64,000 bases of DNA from Ipomoea triloba (lineage: Eukaryota > Streptophyta > Magnoliopsida > Solanales > Convolvulaceae). The notes below the pieces were generated by a model. The model searched no databases and was not told where the DNA came from. It saw only the letters and a list, made by a program, of their open reading frames with translations. This document shows, piece by piece, positions 56,889 through 64,000 of this stretch. The DNA is taken from NCBI RefSeq assembly GCF_003576645.1, contig NC_044918.1, positions 22,314,452 through 22,378,451 of the forward strand, read 5' to 3'. A program made the position numbers and the translations under genes. Positions within the stretch are counted from its first letter, which is position 1, and every line of letters begins with the position of its first letter.

Positions 56889-59800
56889 TCACAAGTTCCT
56901 CTCAATGAAATCCCAGATTCTCTCTTCCATGTAGATACGGTCCCTGTGTCGCCGGGGCATGTGCCGCTCATCGGGAAATATGAGCAACTCGTAAACCTTC
57001 CCGGTAGCCACGAGCGCATTGATCAGTCTTGCAGTGTGCCTAAAGTGCACGTTTTCATCGATCATGCCGTGCACCAGTAAAAGCTTCCCTTTTATCTTGC
57101 TGACATGGTGCATCACCGAGCTCTCGGTATACCCTGACTGGTTCTCACAAGGAAGACCCATATACTTTTCGGTGTAGAATGTGTCGTATCCATCCCATGA
57201 TGTCACTGGGGCACCCGAAACAGCACATCTGAATACCTCAGGAAACCTTGCCAGTGTCATAGCCGATAGATATCCGCCATAGCTCCATCCGTACAGTCCA
57301 ATGTGACCTTCTTTCGCAATCCCATGCTTCACAAGCCACTCGGCTCCTGTTGCTTGATCCTCGGTATCAACACCGCCACAGTTGTTCTTCAGTGCACCTT
57401 CAAACTTGAGTCCTCGTCGAGCAGTGCCTCTGTTATCCATCTGTAACCACGAAAACAAACAGGTTAAGAATTTCTTCCCTTCTTTAATGTTTTTCGTTGC
57501 TAGAACTGAATTTACTCCTTCAAAGTGACTAGACACATGTTTAATCCAATAGCAAACTGTTAGGATCAAGCGCTTACCACTACACCAAAAGCTATAGAGC
57601 CACATTGTGCTGGACTAGGCCCTTACTGGCCTCCGCCCAACAATCCCCCTCCCAGCAGCAACGACTTGAACCCGTGAATTGGCTTTGATACTACTTGTTA
57701 GGATCAAGCGTCTACCACTATGCCAAAAGCTATAGAGCCACATTGTGCTGGACTAGGCCGTTACCGGCCTCCGCCCAACAATCCCCCTCCCAACAGCAGC
57801 GACTTGAACCCGTGAATTGGCTTTGATACTACTTGTTAGGATCAAGCGTCTACCACTATGCCAAAAAGCTATAGAGCCACATTGTGCTGGACTAGGCCAT
57901 TACCGGCCTCCGCCCAACAATCCCCCTCCCAACAGCAGCAACTTGAACCCGTGAATTGGCTTTGATACTACTTGTTAGGATCAAGCGTCTACCACTATGC
58001 CAAAAAGCTATAGAGCCACATTGTGCTGGACTAGGCCCTTACCGGCCTCCGCCCAACAATCCCCCTCCCAGCAGCAGCGACTTGAACCCGTGAATTGGCT
58101 TTACCCGTGAATTGGCTTTGATACTACTTGCTAGGATCAAGCGTCTACCACTACGCCAAAAGCTATAGCTAGTAGTGAAAACGCAACTTTATTTCTTTAT
58201 GCCGCCACACATTTTCGAGAGCCAGGGTGCTGGCCGCCCAACAATCCCCCTAGCCACATGGTGCTGGACTTGGCCCTTACGGCCTCCGCCCAACACAAAC
58301 TCAGTTCACTGTTTAAGCAGTCCATGGACTGTGTTCTCAGATGCACAGAGCAGCCCAAAAGAACTAGCTGCAGTATTAACAAAGTTGCAAAATAACAAAC
58401 TTCCAAGCTTATAGGGAAACTATGCAGGAAAGAGTAACTAGTTCATACTACAAGCTTGTAGACCAGATACCAGTTGATCACATAAGAAAAGAACCAGGGA
58501 AACACTAACCTTCCAAACTAAGACGCCTTTGCTTCTCAGAAATTGAGCTCTCATATCAACTGTGTTTGTCCATGAATCACCGATGAGTTGTACACTAGGG
58601 CCACCATATACTTGAACCATGGTTTTATATGGCGGAGGTCCAAACCTTGCTTCGTCTGGTTTATATAGTGCCCCGTACAAAGTAGTCCCATCCTTTGCCT
58701 GTATCTGAATTATCTCTGGAGGTTCAAGCTGGAGCATTTTGAATCTTGGAATGACAATCGGTTGATCATGCAAATGCATTATGAAGTTTCCGTCATGCAA
58801 AGAGAATAATGAAATTTTAGGAGGTGCAACCAAGGAATCATGAATATCTACAAATCTTTGCATCTGGTGATCAAGCACAACCACATGTTTTCCCCTTCCC
58901 TGTGTCAATCTTAATGGTGCCTGTAAGGGGCTGTTCATGTCAGGGAACAATTTAGCACAGTAAAGGTGAGATTCCAAAGGACTATCTAAAGTACCCATAA
59001 AATATACAAGGCCAGCAGCTTCATTTACACCTACAACTTGTTCAACCATCCAATCACCTTCAGTTAAAGGGCCCAAGCATGTTCCGTTAGAATCATGCAG
59101 ATACAAATGTCTGAAGCCGGTTTTCTCACTTGCCCAGATGAATTCCCCGGGAGATCTATTCAGTCCTTTGTCCAAAGGTGTGAAGCAATCATGCAGGTTG
59201 ATCCAGGTGTCATTTTCTTCAACCATAAGCACTTTTCTTTCACCCGTTTTAATGTCAAACTTCAGGATTTTTAGTTTGGAATGTGATCGATTCAAAATCT
59301 GAGCAGTAAGAATATTTCCATGCATCCAATTCACTCTCGCCAAATATTCCTCAGCATCATTTGTACCATACTTTCCTCCACACAGAAGGTCCATCCAAGT
59401 TACAGGACCTCCATTCGAAGACACTACCCCAAGGTGAACTTTTACATTTGACCCACCAGCAAATGGGTAAGCATGGTCCTCCTGTGCCTCTGGACCCGTG
59501 GAACTTTTACCTTGGTGCATGATTCTGAAAAGAGGTATATCAGATGAATCAACCTTTGTAAATGCTACAAATTTGCTGTCCAGTGACCACCAGTATCCAT
59601 TCTTCCGGTCCATTTCTTCCTACATCAAGCAGAAACGGGGATAAGTTCAATCCAGCATATAAAGCAGCAACCAGAATATCCTTCAGCTAGAAATTGGAAA
59701 TGAACTTTTTTTAACACTGAAAAATATTAATGTATTAAAGAGATCAAGGCAACTCTTTGCCCCAAAGTATTTATAATAAAAAAATAAAAATAAAAATAAA

Positions 59801-61550
59801 AAGAGCGTGGAAAAATAATCAGATTTTGAAGATGTAAAAATTATTAAGGGAAATCGATATAAAAGTTCAATAAGCAAAATTCTGTTCTTTGTAACAAGTA
59901 TTTTGTTCCACCTTTCTAATAATTGAAAAGAAATTTAAAAATAAAAAATAAAAAATCAAGGGATGTATGGTATCACGTAAAGGACATAGCATACACATTT
60001 TACACTCTTTAGAAGCACCTGACCTAAAAGTAATTGGAAATGAAATTTTAATCTCACCTGGGCTATATACTCAGCAAGAGCATGTACCTGAAGAAGGAAA
60101 GAAAAACACAATTTTAGTACCATACTCAAAAACTCTAGAAAGGGAAGCAATAGACATCTTAACCATCACAGCGGTCTAAAAGAAATACAGAGAAACATGA
60201 TTAACAATTCTACTTACAATACCTGAACAAGAATTACTAGTGAAGCTCTTTTAAAGTTTCTTGAATGTAGGGTGCAGGTAGAATTAGATAAAAGGGAGAT
60301 AAAATCTGATCCAACAACGTAAATGAACCCTTACAATGATGTTTCCATTGGCACCGGATGTTAATTGCTTGGACTTATTGTGGATGAGGTCAAACACATT
60401 GAGCTCATTGTCTTTCACATATGCAAGCTTGGTTCCATCTGGTGAAATATGTGGATCTATAATTGGTGAGGACGAGGCACTTGGTATCTTAAGTTCTGGT
60501 TCTCCATGAAGATCCTGGAAGTATATCTGTTCACATATAAAGCAATCATCAACTGAACTGATGATCACAAAATATATACTCTGGAGCTCTAAAAGTTACA
60601 CCGCATAGGAGTTTTTATAAAAATGCCAGAAAAGATTTAGTTTTGGATTTAAAAAATCTGATGAGAATTTCCCTTTAACTATACTTATTGAGTCATGATT
60701 AAACCCAGCAAGCACAAACAGTTATGTGATGGTCCAGCTATGCTCAGATTATTTTACTTGGTAAATCCCTGCTTCTCCATCATTGAGTTCATCAACAAAA
60801 CAGTAACAGAGGTTTCAACATTTTCTTTGCAGCAGGGAGGAAAAAAAAAGAATTTACTTAGTTGGCATACTACATAACTTTATATTAAGAATAATGACCA
60901 AATTTTAAACTTTAGTTGGCATACTACATAAAAAATAAGCACCGTTCAAACCTACAAGCACACTAAAAGTTCAAGTTGGAATGCATATAGAAATGTATTT
61001 GTAGCTAGCTCTAAGTAAATGTAAGTTTAGAACATCAGATATTAAGTATCAAAGTTTATCTTAAACCAATGCTGAAAACTATTATCAAACAGAAGGGATG
61101 TGAACAAACCCCAGCAGGTAATGGCACCATAACGGTCTTCCTTATTGAGCTTGTCTTCACCCATTCGTATCGGGTTACACCCAACCCACGCTCCCGTGAC
61201 CTCTCCCTTCTCAATTTCTCTTCCGCTGATAGATTATTCTCATCAAGACCACCATCAGGAGGACTGAATAGTAATTCCTGCTTACCGTTCTTGAGATCAA
61301 ATACATAAACCTTCCTATTCAAAGTTTGATTGGGACTAAACAAATACGTCACTAGGCTATCATCAGGACTGAAACTAATTGAAGTTGGCGCTCCATAACC
61401 AGGCAATGGGTACTGCACTATCTCCTCAACAGGAAACAGGAGGCAATCCTCTAGAGGCTTAACAATATTAGTATCAGTAAGCGGCATTTCACAAGAAGAT
61501 GATCTTGAACGTTTCAAACTCTTCTTGCTATTAGCATCTGTAGATTGCAT
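56889..61550 (-). CDS. Dipeptidyl-peptidase-IV-like serine peptidase (prolyl oligopeptidase family S9B)
   Basis: Coding exons, all GT-AG and in phase: 61550-61110, 60526-60335, 60087-60058 (only 30 bp), 59619-58510 and 57440-56889; 774 residues. An N-terminal beta-propeller spans roughly 50-510: [77 protein letters not shown]. The alpha/beta-hydrolase domain has GWSYGG (Ser644), [12 protein letters not shown] (Asp719) and PDERHMPRR (His751), so the catalytic triad is complete. The family cuts X-Pro or X-Ala dipeptides from peptide N-termini. [12 protein letters not shown] and FTPLDKG mark the plant single-copy type, by memory of the Arabidopsis homologue. No signal peptide or membrane anchor is seen in the Ser/Lys/Arg-rich N-terminus, so a soluble cytosolic or nuclear enzyme (DPP8/9-like) is plausible; this is inference. 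The last intron carries a repeat array. Confidence 0.95.
57441..58509 (-). other. Last intron of the peptidase gene, filled by the repeat array
   Basis: On the minus strand, GTTAGT donor after TTGGAAG and TTACAG acceptor before ATGGATAACAG. Most of the 1069 bases is the tandem array described separately. Confidence 0.85.
57558..58290 (-). mobile_element. Tandem array of 138-bp units with both LTR-element and tRNA-SINE signals
   Basis: TGTTAGGATCAAGCG starts at 57558, 57696, 57834 and 57973, and TGCTAGGATCAAGCG at 58129 (periods 138, 138, 139, 156; the last gains an internal CCCGTGAATTGGCTTT duplication). On the minus strand a unit is TGTTGGGCGGAGGCCGG ... GCGCTTGATCCTAACA (85 bp), then AGTAGTATCAAAGCC (near the TGGTATCAGAGCC primer site), CACGGGTTCAAGTCG, and GGGAGGGGGAT (polypurine), 53 bp in all. 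Overlapping that, TGGTGTAGTGG fits a tRNA A box and GGTTCAAGTCG a B box about 42 bases on. Units are about 95% alike. Confidence 0.85.
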
Positions 61551-62100
61551 TACAAACTAAATTACCAGGAGTGCGCATTGAACTGTGAAAACCAATTAAT
61601 CTGCAAACAACAAAAATTTGTATCAATTCCAACACAAACACAAACTCTCCAAGCCACAGTAATGAATAAAATGCTCAGGTCCTTCTTGAAATTCAAATTA
61701 CAAAACCAAATCCCAGATTATTTACAAAAAAACATAACTTTCCATCCATTTCCTCTTTATTTCCCCTTAAAACAACAGCTAATCAAACCTAAACCTCTCA
61801 TCTTTATCTTGTTTCTGAATTTAGAATTTTGTCTGAAAATTCCCAGGAAAAGAAACCCGCCGAATTCAAGGATTAGAGAAGTTAATACTAAGAAAATCCC
61901 AGATTATCAACAGCAGGGATGATCCAAAACACAGCCCACGGTGATAAAATAATCAACGATAAATGAATGTCGAAGATAATTAATAGAAATCAGTAATTAG
62001 ACTTGAAATCTGACCTTAACTAGACAGAGAGTTTGGATTGATCGGCAAGAAAAGAACAAGGATTCCGATTCCCTTTTGCTCTTTTCTTCAGATTAAGAAA
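61551..62100 (-). promoter_or_regulatory. Peptidase 5'UTR with probable leader intron
   Basis: On the minus strand a GT donor follows AGTTAAG (62015/62014), and TTGTTGTTTGCAG (ending 61601) is a good acceptor, so a ~413-bp intron probably splits the leader; the ATG is 51 bases after the acceptor. GAAGAAAAGAGCAA occurs twice upstream. Inference from splice consensus only. Confidence 0.5.
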
Positions 62101-62197
62101 GAAATCGGAATCAGAGAATCAAGGCCGGGTTGCTCTTTTCTTCAACTTTCCAAGAAAATGAAACTTAAGAGTAGAAAATAGCAACGAAGCAACCTCT

Positions 62198-62203
62198 CAC
62201 GTG
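62198..62203. promoter_or_regulatory. G-box CACGTG upstream of the peptidase gene
   Basis: A perfect palindromic CACGTG in TCTCACGTGAACTG, some 180 bases upstream of the inferred leader-intron donor. bZIP and bHLH factors bind this core; function here is untested. Confidence 0.4.
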
Positions 62204-63202
62204 AACTGAAGAAAAACAAAAAAGGACAAATACTGTGGAATATTTTGTACATTTTCTAAGACGGCAAAGCGCGTGGGGTTACGCAAGAACCGTTCGTGCG
62301 TGGAGTGAATTATTGTACAGCATGATTGCTATGCTGCCGTTGTTGGGGACTGATCAATTCTGGGCGAAGTCAAATCAATCTGTTGGTGGAATGATTTTTT
62401 CTTTTATTCCCCTACCAAACACTACTTTTTAATGAAAATCTATTCCTCGTAAACCAAAAATTTAATTTCAAAGCTTAGTATAATTCCTCGATCAGAATAA
62501 TTGATGATCTGATTCTTAAGGGTGTATTTGAAAACTTTAAAACTAGATTTTTGAAAAATCATTTTACGAACTGTTTATGTTTAGCAAAGGATGACAATTG
62601 ACTTCTATCACTTTAGGATTGCTGTAAAGCTTAAATAATCTCTGATTCAGAACTACACAAGTTTCAATTCCAACATAATGTATTTTAATTTATAAATGCA
62701 CAACTGCATACAAAGAAGCATGGTTTATCACTTATAAATGGCCCATTTTGTAGTGGATTTGTGAGATATAGATCCTTGTAATCATGAAGTTAATGGAACT
62801 AGAGTTTTAGTTGATTCCTCTGTTGAACAGAATAATGAGAATAAGCAAGCAGAAGAGAATAATGAACAAAAGAGAAACCTAAAGATTCTGATTGTAGGTT
62901 TGTCCCTCACAATCTGATTGTAGATTATAGGCACCAAAGACAAGATTATCATTAAATTGAAGCTCCAACTAAGGCTGAGATTTTGATCAATTTATTTATT
63001 TATTTATCCAGTAGGTGAAGCAAAAGACAGCATGATTGAGAAGACAGATGCTTCAAATAAAGTGATCTGCTATTGTTTTATTTATTGTGCTGCTTAATGG
63101 TAATCTGTTTTGGTTGTTTCCATTAAATTGGACTAAAATTCTGATTAGCCTACTTAGAACTGAGAAGCCCTTAGTAAAACTGCGCCAGTTGAAGGAACTA
63201 AG
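62204..63202. other. Intergenic DNA, nothing recognised
   Basis: No gene is supported. GAAAACTTTAAAACTAGATT at about 62529 may be a MITE relic. Confidence 0.35.
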
Positions 63203-63287
63203 ACTGTGTTTGGTTGACAGGTTTAGATATTAGGAATGAGTATCAAAGTCATTGTTATTGTTTGGTTGACAGGTTTTAGAACATTAC
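63203..63287. mobile_element. Tourist-like MITE fragment cut by an LTR insertion
   Basis: ACTGTGTTTGGTTGACAGG, AATGAGTATCAAAGTCATTG and GTTTGGTTGACAGGTTTTAG follow the start of the 29955 MITE, then stop at the LTR border. The rest should lie beyond the retrotransposon, outside the window. Confidence 0.65.
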
Positions 63288-63720
63288 TGATGGATTTAAT
63301 TAACCCGGGTAGCCCGAATCAATAAACCCGATAAGATTATAGGGGTATGACAAGTAACGGATCAAAGTGTACCTCGGAGGTATTTTATATATTGAATAAA
63401 GGATAAAGTTATTACAAGATTGTGTAATAATAGGACAAGAATGTCGTTAGGACAAAGTATGATGAAGATGTCTCAATAGGACAATGTTGCATGTTTTTAT
63501 ACTAATTCCTAGGCCCAACCGCTCGGAGAGAACCACTCTAACGGCCTAAGACCGCGTCAAGCCGGGACCCCGAGGGGTCAAGTCATGGGCCGGGGTCGGC
63601 CAAGTCGACCCCGATGGGTCAACTTGGGCCCAATACGGCCCAGTCGTGTGGGCCCGGGTTGGCCTCCTATTACCGCTCCGGGGCTGACCCGTGGTAGACC
63701 CGGTTAGTATTTATCCATCA
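63288..63720 (-). mobile_element. 3' LTR of a minus-oriented retrotransposon that leaves the window
   Basis: Ends TGATGGAT and ATCCATCA are perfect inverted repeats with TG...CA. Directly right, TCAGTCCCCCACTCTCT reads on the minus strand as a purine-rich tract (AGAGAGTGGGGGACTGA), which precedes a 3' LTR. The LTR is GC-rich (CCGGGTCGTC-like words) and 433 bp. Family not determined. Confidence 0.7.
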
Positions 63721-64000
63721 TCAGTCCCCCACTCTCTGAGCTGCGAGAAGTCGTCAGCGAAAGAGAGTAGTTCAGCAATAAATTGTACCCCGAGCCACGC
63801 TACCTCGCCTAAAATCACGGCCAAAATATTATCCATGTCTAAAAATCGCCTCCAAATATTATCTCGCACCACTCCCGGGTCGTCCGTAATTACTATCGCA
63901 GTAGGAGTCTACAAGCAGATGAATTCCAAAATCCAAGTCATACTTATCCCCTACTAGTTCAATCCTATCATAGTTCTTCCACTCCTACACTCTATAAAAG
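63721..64000 (-). mobile_element. Start of the retrotransposon interior (3' end), off-window
   Basis: Follows the polypurine tract. No coding domain is visible in the 280 bases present. Confidence 0.5.

Noticed and set aside
57422..57605. Extra N-terminal residues before MDNRGT as a separate protein start
   Set aside because: They are intron translation; a TTACAG acceptor lies exactly before the conserved block and phases agree with the preceding exon.

Overview
This is a plant nuclear genomic window, most likely from a eudicot and possibly an asterid. The genes have introns, the intergenic DNA is AT-rich, (TA)n microsatellites are long and frequent, and plant-specific repeats are dense. These repeats include long-TIR Mutator-type MITEs, Tourist-like MITEs, tRNA-derived SINEs, a LINE with RNase H, Copia and Ty3-type remnants, and a Ulp1-bearing transposon gene. 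The species cannot be fixed from the sequence. There are three assembly gaps: 12056-12725, 23002-23055 and 36518-36941.

Only two genes look intact, both near the right end. One is a plus-strand pectin methylesterase with an N-terminal inhibitor domain (50203-54324, 3 exons, 580 aa). The other is a minus-strand dipeptidyl-peptidase-IV-like serine peptidase (56889-61550, 5 coding exons, 774 aa, probably with a 5'UTR intron). Their 3' ends face each other across about 2.5 kb that holds a transposon nested in another transposon. They act in different places (cell wall; peptide turnover) and nothing suggests joint function.

Layout. 0-6.4 kb: a broken minus-strand transposon gene whose last visible exon holds the His/Asp part of a C48 (Ulp1) peptidase. 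Its introns and upstream flank are filled with TATTCACA-type repeats, followed by nine near-identical 133-bp units and a 36-bp perfect palindrome. 6.4-24.7 kb: retroelement remnants, long-TIR MITEs, SINEs, and a 5'-truncated LINE inserted in an LTR-like sequence. 24.7-41 kb: Tourist-like MITEs, four elements bordered by (TA)n tracts, a Ty3-like LTR, and CTGCAG-rich minisatellites. 41-49.5 kb: a Copia mosaic, SINEs with target-site duplications, degenerate LTR-like repeats, and a plastid ndhH fragment. 49.5-62.2 kb: the two genes. 62.2-64 kb: an LTR inserted in a MITE, the start of a retrotransposon that runs off the right edge.

The most unusual structure is a 138-bp tandem repeat in the last intron of the peptidase gene. 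Each unit reads as a miniature LTR retroelement (TGTT...AACA ends, tRNA-Met-like primer site, polypurine tract) and also carries tRNA-like A and B boxes. Diverged relatives occur twice more in the window. I found no new protein-coding system.
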